Below, piece by piece: positions 1 to 13,400 of a stretch of 64,000 nt of DNA. The first letter of the stretch is position 1. Each line of letters starts with the position of its first letter. Source of the stretch: Tubulanus polymorphus (taxonomy: Eukaryota > Nemertea > Palaeonemertea > Tubulaniformes > Tubulanidae); NCBI RefSeq assembly GCF_964204645.1, contig NC_134034.1, positions 10,659,414-10,723,413 of the forward strand. The letters are read 5' to 3'. The notes below the pieces were generated by a model. It searched no databases and was not told the origin of the DNA. It worked only from the letters and a program-made list of their open reading frames with translations. The position numbers were made by a program, and so were the translations under genes.

Positions 1-1300
1 GCACGAAACGTCGCATAAACACCGAGCTTCACAAACTGAAATAAAAGTCCAATGGCCCTGTGGCTTACCATCAAGTCATCGAGTGCATATATTGTCAAAA
101 ATATTATACTAACTATAAATTAATTTGGATCGCAATCAAATGTAGAATAGATTACCGAATTAAAACCATCAACTGACGATATGCTGAACAAACTCTTCAA
201 ACAACGATCTTTTATTCTAAATCTAATCACTTCATTAATTCTTAGCCCCTTATTACACGATTAATACATTACAAGATATTATTATACTCGCAATTTCCAG
301 ATTTTATCATCCTCGAATTAAATCAAAATACGCGCCCAACGCACGATTTCTCTCAGTCTCATCTGTGTTTGTTTTTGACAGCACGCGTGTGATAACTATG
401 CTGTAATAAGATAAAACCCCACTATCTATAGATTAAAAGAATTTAAAAACAAGAATTGATTTATTTAATCTAAAATATATATAAGACACGACGTTTCGAT
501 CTCACACTAGAGATCATCGTCAGGTGAGTTTTAAGACGTTGTGTCTTATATATATTTTAGATTGAATAAATAAATTCTTGTTTTTAAATTCTTTTAATCT
601 GTAAATAGTGGGTTTTTATCTTATTATCCGTTCACCACGTTTGAGTGTGGTTATCGTTCTACTATGCTGTACGTTCTCTATTGATCGCTTCGCACGGATT
701 TCCGTAGTACGATACCGATATATATATATAAGGGTATATGTGTGTAGACTAGCTCCCACCTCTAAATCAGTTGAAAAAACTGACTGTTGATTAGATGAAA
801 ATCTGAAAGCATTCCACTGCCCGCTATTGTCTACAGAGGGCCATAAGGGCCTGTAGGTCGAAAAGTAAATTGAGATCAGTCGAACTAAAAACGGTAACAC
901 TTCCAGGAAGGATTGAACTTTTATATATTTCAATTCCAAGCATGCAAATTGTCATATGTAAAAACGTGCCATTACTTACTGCTGAAAAGCGGGGTTTTTG
1001 CGTGTTTTTCAAGGATAAGTCCCCTAAAAATAACTCGATCACTATGAAATTTTTGTGGGCTCGAGAACTCATTATAAGCCAAACCATGACACCAAAAATC
1101 AACACTATTGGTTCAACAGCGAAATGTTTGTGCCTTGTTGACACACCGGTACTCTATTCATTTTCGATGAAAACTGCTTCATCAGACCGTTGACATAGGC
1201 AAACCTACGGTTCGCCAAAAATAAGAAACGCGAAATAGATACTTTCGTATTTCAGATGAGGCTATTTAGTCACAAGACTTTCAGCCCAACTTCAGTACAA
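1..1300. other. Left edge: no supported exon
   Basis: Apart from the foldback element at 405-665 I see no coding signal. Open frames at 616-1193 overlap on both strands, lack splice-compatible continuation from exon 42 and match nothing I recognise. Confidence 0.4.
405..665. mobile_element. Long palindromic foldback element, copy A
   Basis: Two arms of about 110 bp (AATTTAAAAACAAGAATT, then TAAAATATATATAAGACACG and their inverses) flank a centre with CGACGTTTCGATCTCAC and GATCATCGTCAGGTG. The left end is AAGATAAAACCCCAC and the right end GTGGGTTTTTATCTTATTAT, with an extra 35-bp tail shared with copy B. Confidence 0.75.
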
Positions 1301-1309
1301 AATCTACTC

Positions 1310-1370
1310 CCCTCTGCCTCTGCCTCTCCCTTTCTCACCCTCCCCATCTTTTTTCCTCTCCCTCAACAAG
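1310..1370 (+). repeat. Short CT-rich tract
   Basis: CCTCTGCCTCTGCCTCTCCC and similar, just after the donor of the putative mucin exon 42. Confidence 0.6.
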
Positions 1371-1377
1371 TACTTAC

Positions 1378-1431
1378 CTTGTTTTGTTGTAGTTGGTATT
1401 GTCGTTGAGAGAGAATATTCCTCTTCGCCGC
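1378..1431 (-). CDS. Mucin exon 42 (putative): short Thr-rich exon
   Basis: A 54-nt phase 1-1 exon with acceptor TTTTTTGTTCAAAG and a strong GTAAGT donor at 1377. It encodes [18 protein letters not shown]. The composition and phase match exon 41. I found no convincing continuation to the left: acceptors tested in 640-1260 all hit early stops, so the remaining exons are probably outside the window. Confidence 0.5.
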
Positions 1432-4400
1432 CTTTGAACAAAAAATGGTTAAGCATTCACCTTAACGTTATCACTGAATGAGTGAACTTGGTAAATGAGT
1501 ATGGACTGATAATCTGATGTAGAAGATTAATGAATAATCCCACAATTGATGATATTTCGAAGTTTATCGATCGGAAATTTTCGAGATTCATCTTAAATCT
1601 CATCTTCAGGGAAACAGTGATAAAAAATAGTTTACTGTCACGAGAGAAATCCCACAATATATGCAGCCAAAATTGAAAACTTCCAAACTTCTATAGTAAA
1701 ATGATATCTACATTTCGAGCAACATTTCGGCCTAATAGTAAGCCGAAACGTTGCTCGAAATATCATTTTAACCCTTTCAGTGCATATACACCGTAGTGTG
1801 GTGTATGAATCGGTGATGGATTTTGCTAGTACACCGCACTGTGGTGTATTGGTGTTATTAGTTTTTATCTCTATTGAAAGATGGCAGCACCTATCAAACA
1901 TAGTGAAATATTAGTAACTAACGATACACCGCGCCGCGGTGTAGACGCACTATAGAGGTATTCCCGTTATTCGACACACTAGGGCGGAATTTTTCAAAAT
2001 TTTCAAATTCTCTCCAGCACTATAGGGTATTGATTAGTCAGCACTGAAAGGGTTACTATAGAACTTTTCATTTTTGGCTGAATTTATTGTGGGATTTCTC
2101 TCAGTATTCAAATAAACTTTGAAATATCATTGTTATCAGCTGTTCATTAGTGGTTTGACCTATTTGTTCCAAAGATTTCTCGACGTGGCTTGAACGTTAC
2201 CTGGTAATGTTGTCATAGGTGGCCTCGCTGTCTTTTCCATCGGGGTCGTTCTGCCGAGATCAGATTTCGGCGTGGCTGGCAAGGAAAAAACCAAATCAAT
2301 AATAATAACAATATATAATAATAATTACAGGTATTTAAAGTGCCAGTATCCACTGCAAAGTGATCGCTGACACCTGGCTAGTGGGATAGGATATCGAGCA
2401 GCTGCCCGTGAAAATAAATGGGTCTTAAGACTTCGCATGAAGACAGCGACGCTGCTGGCAGCTCTTATATAACGTGGAATAATATTCCACAGGCGTGGGG
2501 CAGCTCTTGAAAAAGCACGGTCTCCAAGCGAGGCTAGCCTACTCCTGGGTTGTGCCAATAGTAAGTTGTCTTTAGATGGCAAGGCACGCGTTTGGGCGTA
2601 CTAAGTGTCAAGTGTGGAGCGGTGTGGCCGAGTGGTTAGAGCGTTCGACTCTGGGAAGCCAGGTCGCGGGTTCGAACCCCGTACATTGCCGTAATGTCCT
2701 CAGGCAAGACACTTATCCTCATTGCCTCTCTCCACCCAGGAGTAAATGGGTACCTGGCCTGATAGATGCCTCCTGAGCGTTTGTTAGCAGCTCGGTGTTA
2801 CTTCTCCCCAGGGAGAGATGACTGATACATGTTAGAGTATAAAATTGGCTGGGGTAATAATATCGAAAAATTTAAAGCGCTCTGAGCAGCCTGGCTGGAT
2901 TTAGCGCTATATAGGACACATATTATATTATTATTCCTGCAGGTATGGTGGAGCGAAACCATTGATACATTTATATGTTAGTAATCAATCATTTTAAAAA
3001 ATAAGAAGGGAGCAAATGGTCGCCCTGTTATGATAAAGTAAAAACTATTTCACTTACTTCCGCACGGACAGTAAAAACGAACCATCATATCGACGCAGTA
3101 AGGCGGATTCGGATTGTTGTCAGCTCGGCAGACATAACCGATCGTACGGTCACACGTATCGTTCAATCCGACCATCGACGATAGCGTCGTATTGAATCCG
3201 TACATCGCGCACTGGATTCGCGACGGCGCGTCGCAGAATTCGTTCGATTCGCGAATCTTATCGATCAGTTCGAATTCACCGACGCCGCTCTGCGGGCGAC
3301 CTGCGCGTCGAGAGAGAGAGACGGAGAATCGTAAACTTACGTATTATTGATTTAGACACAGCGACCAGTTGCACAGTCGTGACTTAAGTCTAAAAGTGGT
3401 CTTAAATCTTAAGTCTGGTCTTAAGGTATTAGATTGGCTTTAGAACTAGGTTGGTCTTAGACTGGTCTTAAGTCTAAAGCCATGACTATGCAACCAGCCC
3501 CAGAAGCCAGTTGCACAGTTAGGTCTTAGTGGTGATAATTTGAAAATTTTTGAAAAATTCCACCCGTGTGTTGTATAATGGGCATGCCAGCTCATTTTGG
3601 TTCTATGACCAATCTAACAACTAAGACCAGTCTGAGCTCATTTTAGTTCTATAACCAATCTAACAACTTAAGACCAGTCTAAACTCATTTCGGTTCTATG
3701 ACCAATCTAACAACTTAAGACCAGTCTAAACTCATTTCGGTTCTATAACCAATCTAACAACTTATGACCAGACTGAGCTCATTTTGGTTCTATAACCAAT
3801 CTATAAGTATTCACGAGTCTAAAAACAAATTGTGTGACAACTGTCCAACTGACCCAAGGATCACAGTTTAGATAAATTAGATCTTTTTCCCAATATTTTC
3901 ATGAAACAATTACCTGTTGATATCCAGTCGGTCCATGTGCAGTTTTTGTGAATGGTGATTGTTGGTTTAGTAGTGATGCCGGGAGTCGTTTGGACCTCGG
4001 TGACTGCAGGAGTCGTCGCTTTCGGGGTCGTCTGCTTACACAAATCATCCTTGACGCATTTGACGCCTGACTCCGTACAGATACACGCAGTACAGTCGTC
4101 TTTATTCCAAGTTGTCAATGGCTGCAATAGAATAATGATGAATCAATGGAAAAGGGATAAAGGGGAATTAACATAGATTCACGGGATTTATCTTTAGCTA
4201 GATAGACTAGTTGTGGTATGGCTGTCTACAAATCCCCTTATGACATCACCATGCATATCCTCATATGAATTATAACACACATCAAAATATGAAATTCTTT
4301 CTGACATCATCAAATAGTCATAGAAGACAATTTGATGATGTCATTGGGGGATTTATAGAGGCGACCATTTTTTCTGGAAGTGTCTAAAGATTTGATGATG

Positions 4401-7400
4401 TCATAGGGGACTTAAAGAGACAGACATCTTTTCTGAAAGTGTCTATAGATTAATTTGATGATGTCATAGGGGGATTTATGGAGGTCGTCTGTTACTCACG
4501 GGAACCTCGTTTCCTGAGTCGTCGATGCACGTGCAATTAGCCTTCGGAACGCACTTTAACGATCGGTCGTAGAACCAGCCGTCGGGACACGAGGAGTCGC
4601 GTTCCTTACAGCCCGGGATACACGTGCTGTTCACGCATAGTCCCATCTCGTGAGACAGAACCAGCGCCGAGTGACATAACCGCGAACATCTATACCGACA
4701 CTCGTCCCAGTCGCTACCTGGCGGGCAAATCGCTGTTTTCAAAAAAAAAAACAAAACAAAAAAGTAGAAATTATGTAAAAGGGGAACGAAATTATTTCGA
4801 CTTGAGTATTCCTGAGATAAATATTAGGAAATAGTTGAAACATTGAATGTTACTTCGATCAAAGAAATATTTCTGAATCGTTTTATTCTCAGTGTGCAGG
4901 GATTTTATAAATTTCATCAATTGGTATTTTCTAATCTCCTCTGATCTTGTTCTTCTGATCCTTAACTCAGACTAATTTTGCTGCTGGTCCCTGGTTTGTG
5001 CGAGTTAGGTTTACCTGTTGTGGTTGGGCGAGTCGTCTGCTCAGGCGTCGTCTGCTCAGGTGGCGTCGTCTGCTCAGGAGTCGTCGTCTGCGCTGGCGTC
5101 GTGGTCGTACCTGACGTAGTCGTCGTCGTAAAGGCCGCGCAGCCGAGCACTTCGAAACGCATCGCGACATTATCACCGCTCCACAGTTCGGGAATCACGC
5201 GCACGTAACGCGCTGTCACGTTCTTGTGAAACAAAACCTCGACGGTGCTCTCCGCGTTCGAGTTTCCGTCGAACATCACCGGTTTACCTTTGTTCTACAA
5301 AAAGAATGCAATAAAAATTTGCACCTGCAAATGTGGTGAAGTTAGCAAATTCTAAGTAATAACAGCAAAAATTGGGATTTGAACCCAACGAGGCTAGACG
5401 CCAGCTAAAACCATTTTACTACTAAAAGCCTAACCCTTCCCTAACCTACCCTATTACCTACAATGCATAACCCTAACCTTGACCCTAAACTCTTATTTTC
5501 TGCAGTTGACAAAACCGCCATTTGGCTTTTTAATGCCTGTCCATGGAAATGAGAAAAAATTGTTCACCGTTGATCTCAAGTGACCACACTGACCTTGAAA
5601 ATGTGGAAAGTCTGTCCATTTTTGCTGGTCATCACATAAAACTTTGTGACGTAAGATCCAAGTCGCGCGTTTCCTTGCAGCTGCAATCCGGATACCGTAG
5701 TCTCGTGGCCGAGATCCACTTGTATCCACTGTTCACCATCGGAGATTCTATAAATAAATGTCCTCCGTGGTTAATAAATTAAAAACATTTCTTATTTCAA
5801 ATAAATCTCGGATGGACAGAAATAGTCTAATCGAAACCGAAGGTGAACAGAATTTTTGTTATCAATTGTCATTATTGTGGGCTTTCTCTACATATTGCAC
5901 AGAGGTTTTCATGCAATAAGATAAAAACCCACTATCTACAGATTAAAAGAATTTAAAAAACAAGAATTTATTTATTCAATCTAAAATATATAGAATACAC
6001 GACGTTTCGATCTCACCCTACAGATCATCGTCAGGTGTGTACGTCGTGTATTCTATATATTTTAGATTGAATAAATAAATTCTCGTTTTTAAATTCTTTT
6101 AATCTGTAGATAGTGGGTTTTTATCTTATTATCCGCTCACCACGTTTGAGTGGTGGTTATCGTTCTATTAGGTTTTCATGCACTTACCCAGGGACCCAGG
6201 ACGAGGCCACAGCTACAGAACTATCAGTTATGATGCGCCCTTTACTCGCTGAGAACGTACTGTTCAGTTCGCTGGAGGCCTTGAATTGACCATCACCGAA
6301 TATTGCTTTGTTACCGAGACCAAGCGGCTCGGTACAATACGCCGGAGTGGGAACTATCTCGGTAGTAGTTTCAGGAACTATCTCGGTAGTAGTTTCGGGA
6401 ACTATCTCGGTAGTAGTTTCGGGAACTATCTCGGAAGTAGTTTCGGGAACTATCTCCGTAGTTGTTTCGGGAACTATCTCGGTAGTTGTTTCGGGAACTA
6501 TCTCGGTAGTAGTTTGAGGAACTATTTCCGCAGTAGTTTGAACTCCTTCAGTAGTTGTTTGAGAAACTGTCTTGGTAGTTGTCGTTCTGGGTCGAACTGT
6601 TTTTTCTTCCTCCGGCGTCACTTCGCCGTTTCCAGTAGGAGCGATAGGAAGCTCGGTTGTCGTAGTCGGCTGTTCGCATGAACAGTAATATCGTATCATG
6701 TAATCGTTTTTACAGCCACCTTTGTTTTGAGAATGAAGACATTTCAACCCGTCGGACACCGTACACGTAGCCACGTCGTTGGTATCCGTGAACGAGATAT
6801 TAGGTTTACCGGCGACCGAACATTCAATATCCGTTATAAAACCTTTCAGACACATCAGTTCTTTCTCTTCCTTGGATATTGATTCCACATCGCCCACACT
6901 TTCAGCTGAAAGATTTCTATTGTGGTTGATATACGGGGACCAGAAATCACATATTTTAGACGTCGTAGTAGTTTCCGTAGACGCAGTTGTTGGAGGCACA
7001 GTTTCAGCAGTTGGAGGAACCGTTTTTGCAGTAGTTGGGGGAACAGTTTCTGCAGTTGTTGGAGGAACAATCTTTTCAGTTGTTGGAGGCACAGTCTTTT
7101 CAGTTGTTGGAGGAACTGTTTCTGCAGTTGTTGGAAGAACAATCTTTTCAGTTGTTGGAGGCTCAGTCTTTTCAGTTGTTGGAGGAACTGTTTCTGCAGT
7201 TGTTGGAGGAACAGTCTTTTCAGTTGTTGGAGGCACAATCTCGGCAGTTGTTGGAGGCACTGTCTTTTCAGTTGTCGGAGGAACTGTTTCTGCAGTTGTT
7301 GGAGGAACAGTCTCTGGAGTTGTTGGAGGAACTGTCTTTTCAGTGGTTGGAGGCACAGTCTCGGCAGTTGTTGGAGGCACAGTCTCGGCAGTTGTTGGAG

Positions 7401-10400
7401 GAGCTATTTTGGTAGTTGTTGTAGCAACTATTTCTCTAGTGGTTGGAGGGATGGTCGTCGTGGTTATTTCTGTAACACATAAAACGTTACTCGACTTACT
7501 TTGAATCAGGTGTCATGATTTGGTAAAAAGTAAAAGCATGGAATAGTCAAGATTGAATTGTTTTGCTCATCGAAAACTATGAAGTAACCAACAGCCATTA
7601 ACCAAAAAACTTTTTAGTTTAGATATTTTGCGAAGCTGCATTTTCAAAACTAAAAGAGTAGTGATGTTTAGACTCAATTCTACGAGCCATTTTCAAAAAC
7701 TAAGACAGTAGTGACGTTAAGACTCAATTCTATGAGCCATTTTCAAAAACTAAGAGAGTAGTGACGTTTAGACTCAATTCTATGAGCCATTTTCAAAACT
7801 AAGAGAGTAGGGACGTTTAGACTCAATTCTATGAGACATTTTCAAAAACTAAGAGATTAGTTATGTTTAAATTAAAGCCTATGAACCATTTTCAAAATTC
7901 AGCTTTGAAAATGGCTCATAGGATTGAGTCTAAAAGAGGCCAGCAGAAGCCAGCGCCTAACACTTATCTATCTTTCTTTTCCATCTCATTTGGATGCAGC
8001 AATGTACTTTACCGATACGGATACATTATCTACAGAGATGAAACTTCAAAACGTACCTTCACAAGAACAGAAATATCTCATCATGTAATCATTTTTGCAT
8101 CCACCTTCGTTATATTTATCGTTACATTCGAGTCCGTTTTCGAGGTCGCACGTCACATTTTCTCCTCCGACCGTGTACGACTTGCCGGCGAATCGAGCCA
8201 GACGACACTGCACCTCCGTGAACGTACCGTCGCACGCGCGTTTTTCGTCGGGCGTCAACTTCTCGAAATCGCCTCCGATCAAACGCGAACGCGGTTTATC
8301 GCGATTCAACCACGCCGTCCAGTAGTCGCAGCGTGGTGGCGCCACCGTCGTTTCCGTTGTCGTCGTAGCGGCTGGGGGAGTCGTCGGGATCGTCGTGTAA
8401 CACGAACAGAAAACGCGTAATTCGTAATCGTGACACGGGAAGTCCGACGGTAGATCGGAGTTTTTGCAGACGAGCCCGCTCGTCGCGTCGCACGTCACGC
8501 TCGGTTGACCGGTGTAGACGTGCGAAACGTGCGACTTACTGTCGCGGCATTCAACGCGGTCGGGCGCCGCGCAGAATTGATATTTCATGCGAAGGTTTTC
8601 GAACGTTTCGAAATCGCCGGCTTTCGACGGGGTCATCGAGTTCATCCACGGCGACCAGCCGTGTACGACGCATTCCGGAGGGAACGGAGTCGGAGCAAGC
8701 GTGGTAGGTGGCGCCTCGGTTGTTGTTACTAGAAAATAGTGAAATAGAAAACAATCACTCCTTGTTACGAGCGTGTTGAAACATGAATCCCTTTCAGTGC
8801 GGTGTATCAATCACACAACAAAATGCGGTGTATAAATCAGTTATGGACTTGGCTATTACACCGCATCGTGATGTATTGTTGTAATTAGTTATCATCTCTG
8901 TTGAAAGATGGCAGCACCTGCCATGCAATGTTAAGTATTAGGAACTAACGGTACATCGCACCGTGGTGTAGATGCGCCATAACGGTATGCCCATTATACA
9001 ACGCACAAGGGTGGAATTTTGCAAAATTCTAAATTTATCTCCAGCACTTCGGGGTAAGAATTGGTCAACACCGAAGGGTTAAACTAAAATGTAACGTGCT
9101 TCTTTACAGTTAAAGTGAATTTAAATGTAGCGTGCCGAAATTAAACATGTGAAATTAATCATTTAACCCTTTCAGTGCATCTACACCGCAGTGCGGTGTA
9201 TAAATCAGTGATAGATTTTGCTAGTACACCGCACTGCGGTGTATTGATGTAATTAGTAATTATCTCTCTTGAAAAATGGCAGCCCGTGTCAAACATAGTG
9301 AAATACTAGTAACTAATGATACACTGCACCGCAGTGTAGACGCACTATAGCGGTATTCCCGTTGTTCAACACACTAGGGCGGAATTTTTTAGAATTTTCA
9401 AATTATCTCCAGCACTATAGGGTATTAATTAGTCAGCACTGCAAGGGTTAAAAGTGAAATGAACTACGACAAGCACACGTACGTATGAACTGAAATGTAC
9501 TCACAACTTTCGCTACAAATCAGCAAATCGAATCTCAAACTCGCTTCTCCGTGCATCGTTTTCGGAATAATTTTGATGCACTTCGTATCAAATTCATAAT
9601 CGAACAGCGAAAATATCGGCGTCGATTTGTCGTTATTACCGACGAAAACCTGTCGACGAAGATAACATTTACAACCAGCCCGGTCGAAGCATTTTCTGCG
9701 GAACGTTTCAAGAAGTTAGTCTAATTCAAAATGAAGTCGGATAATTCAAATATGAGGACCGAAAAGAGGGATAATAGACGATGACATCTTTTTCTCCAAG
9801 GATTTATAGATAATTTGATGCTATCATAGGGAACTTAATGGAGGCAGCCATCTTTATCTGCAAGGTTTTCGAGATCAAATTTGATGATGTCATAGGGGGA
9901 GTATAAAGAAGTTACTATCTATTCGGTAAGGGTTTATGGGCCAAATTTGATGATACCATCGAGGGACTTTACATGTAGAATGAGAATCTTTTCTGGAAAG
10001 GTGGATTGAATTTGAGGACATCATACGTGGATTTACTGAGAGCGGCCATCTTGTCCGTACCTGTTGAGATCCATCTGGTTTGCGAATCGGCGAAAATTTA
10101 TCGCAGCGATCATTGCCGACAGCGACTGTGTACGACTCGGTCCACTGCGCCAAATCCTGGCGTCCGCGCGTCACCAAGCCGATAACACGTACAGGCCTCG
10201 GGTACTGAACGCCGATCCAAGGGCGCGTATCGTGAGTACGCGCCGTCCACCCGCCGAATCCGCTCGAGTCGGCGGCCGCGCGCAGACGAGCGCGATGCGG
10301 ACCATGGCGCATGTCGTTGTTGTACACGGTCGACGCCGAGTAATTCTCATCGGCGACGGTTAGAACGTCACCAGCGAGAACGACGTCGCAAGCTGTAAAT

Positions 10401-13400
10401 ATTATAAACAAATGATTGACATTTTCAAACATATTTCATGTATTGAATCTTTAGCCCTTTCAGTGCGTCTACACCGCTGTGCGGTGTATGAATCATGATG
10501 GATTTTGCTAGTACACCTCACTGCGGTGTATTGATGTAAATAGTAATTGGTTTTTATCTCTATTAAAGACGGCAGCAACTGTCAAACAGTGAAATACTAG
10601 TAACTAACGACACACCGCGCCGCGGTGTAGACGCACTATAGCGGTATTCCTGTTAATTAACACGCTAGGGTGGAATTTTTCAAATATTTTAAATTATCTC
10701 CAGCACTATAAGGTATTTATTAGCCAGCACTGAAAGGGTTAATAAAGGCCACTTTTGTTTGATTTGGTCTTTCCCAGACATGCGCGCTGTTTTCACTGAT
10801 TTGATCTGCTCGGAATCCAATCAATGGACACAGTCAAATACGTAAAACAAGGACGGAAACTGTCGCTGACTTTTACCTATTTAGGTAGAATCTCAACAAA
10901 TATCTATGATTTTTAGCTTTTTAACAAAATTACTGGCTTTTTTCATGAAAATTTCAAAGTGACTTTTCCCCGATTTCCAGGTGAGTGTGGCCAACCTGTT
11001 TTTAACCCTCTTGAAAAAAACAATCAAAATATTCTTTCATCCATCAAACTAAAAAACTATCAAAGACTAAAAATCAAAGTATCGAAAAGAATTCTTCACG
11101 AAAAGTGTTTCAACCATTTAATTTAATCATTCAAAGTCATGGTTAAGATTAACGACCAGTCTAAGACCAACCTACTTCTATAGTCAACCTAACAACTTGA
11201 GACCAGTCTTGAGATTTAAGACCATTGGACTTAAGTCAAGACTGTGCAACTGGGGCCGGTTCCATAGTCAGGTTTTAAGACCAAAAGTGGTCTTAAACCT
11301 TAAGACTGGTCATAAGTTCTTAGATTGGCTATAGAATTAAGTTTGTCTTAGACCGGTCTTAAGTCAAAGCCTTGTCTATGGAACTGGCCCCAGGGCCCCA
11401 GGGTGTGAGCAAGGGTGAATACTCAAGCCCAGCATTCGCTTGAGCCGAAATGGCACAGCTTTTACCGGACAGGATCGACCCCTCAAAAATTAGGCTTGGA
11501 GAGAAATGCATCGAAATAACATACCCGCAGACGCGCATTGACAGTAAACTCGTACTTCGTAATCCTGGCACATTCCGTGTTTCTGCTTTTCATTTTTGCA
11601 CGACAATCCGTCGTGGACGGTGCAGCTGACGTTCCGGTCGCCGGCGAAATGCGTGTTCGCCTTGCTACCGGCGGCGCGACACTGAATCTGCGTGATTTTG
11701 TCAGCGCTGCAGAACACGTTCGGGTGATTCTGAAAAATCGTGCGATAGTAAGTTTTTTATCGCGAGAAAAGAAAACGATCGATAAAAAAGTAAAAGATGA
11801 ATTTCACGATGAAATGAGGTTTACCTCGATTGAATCTATAGTTTCAAAGTCGCCTGATCCGTATGTCGGCTTATCTGTGTTCAACCACGGCGTCCATCCG
11901 GTTGATATACACGGCTTTACTGTAGTAATTGGAGGAACAGTTTGCGCAGTTGTTGGAGGAGCTATTTTGGTAGTTGTTGGAGGAATTATCTCTTTGGTTG
12001 TTCCAGGAACTATCTCTGTAGTTGTTTGAGGAACTATTTCAGTAGTAGTTCCAGGAACTATCTCTGCAGTTGTTGGAGGAACAGTTTGCGCAGTTGTTGG
12101 AGGAGCTATTTTGGTAGTTGTTGGAGGAATTATCTCTTTGGTTGTTCCAGGAACTATCTCTGTAGTTGTTTGAGGAACTATTTCAGTAGTAGTTCCAGGA
12201 ACTATCTCTGTAGTTGTTTGAGGAACTATTTCAGTAGTAGTTCCAGGAACTATCTCTGTAGTTGTTTGAGGAACTATTTCAGTAGTAGTTCCAGGAACTA
12301 TCTCTGCAGTTGTTGGAGGAACAGTTTGCGCAGTTGTTGGAAGAGCTATTTTGGTAGTTGTTGGAGGAATTATCTCTTTGGTGGTTTCAGGAACTAGCTC
12401 TGTAGTTGTTTGAGGAACTATTTCAGTAGTAGTTCCAGGAACTATCTCTGTGGTTGTTTGAGGAACTATTTCAGTAGTAGTTCCAGGAACTATCTCTGTA
12501 GTTGTTTGAGGAACTATTTCAGTAGTAGTTTCAGGAGCTATCTCTGTAGTTGTTTCAGGAACAGTTTTCGAAGTTGCTGGAGGCACAATCTTTTCAGTTG
12601 TTGAAGGAACAGCCTTTTCAGTTGTTGGAGGCACAGTTTTTTCAGTTGTTGGAGGCACAATCTTTTCAGTGGTTGAAGGAACAGCCTTTTCAGTTGTTGG
12701 AGGCACAGTTTTTTCAGTTGTTGGAGGCACAATCTTTTCAGTTGTTGAAGGAACAGCCTTTTCAGTTGTTGGAGGCACAATCTTTTCAGTTGTTGAAGGA
12801 ACAGCCTTTTCAGTTGTTGGAGGAACTGTCTTTTCAGTTGTTGGAGGAACAGCCTTTTCAGTCGTTGAAGGAACAGTCTTTTCAGTTGTTGGAGGAACAG
12901 TCTTTTCAGTTGTTGGAGGAACCGTTCCTGGAGTTGTTTGAGCTATTTTTTCAGTTGTCGGAGTAACTGTTTCGGCAGTTGTCGGGGGAACAGTCTCCAC
13001 AGTTGTTTGAGCTAACTTTTCAGTTGTTGGAGGAACAGTCTTTTCATTTGCTGCTGTTGTAACAGCGTTTCCAGTAACTGCAGTAGGCAGCGCCGACGTC
13101 GTCGTTTCCAGTGACTCGCACGCACAATAATACCTCACCCTGTAATCATCGCAACCATCGGAGTTTTCCGCATTTCTACAGACGGACCCGTCTTCTAGAG
13201 TACACGTCGTGTTTTCATTCGTCATATAAACCGAATCGTTCGGCTTCGAGGCGACTTTACATTCGATATCGGTGATGAATCCGTGAGGACACAACGTATT
13301 CTTTTCGTTCTCGGTCATGAATTCGAAATCACCGGCCCCCGAATCAGGACTATCACGGTTAAAATAACGAATCCAAAAATCACATTTCAACGTAGTTGTT

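Noticed and set aside
608-1193. Overlapping frames of about 107 residues on both strands
   Set aside because: No recognisable domain, partly inside a foldback element, and no in-frame splice link to mucin exon 42.
1697-1901. Recurrent small frames of about 65-90 residues in several places (also 23691-23927 and 46603-46797)
   Set aside because: All lie inside copies of the TTAA MITE and reflect its shared sequence, not a gene family.
2618-2692. A true tRNA gene
   Set aside because: A and B boxes are good, but there is no clean acceptor stem and the sequence continues into a SINE body and tail.
6286-7504. Plus-strand open frames across 6.3-7.5 kb and 11.9-13.9 kb
   Set aside because: They are antisense shadows of the Pro/Thr minisatellite in mucin exons 35 and 30; the minus frame has the domains and splice sites.
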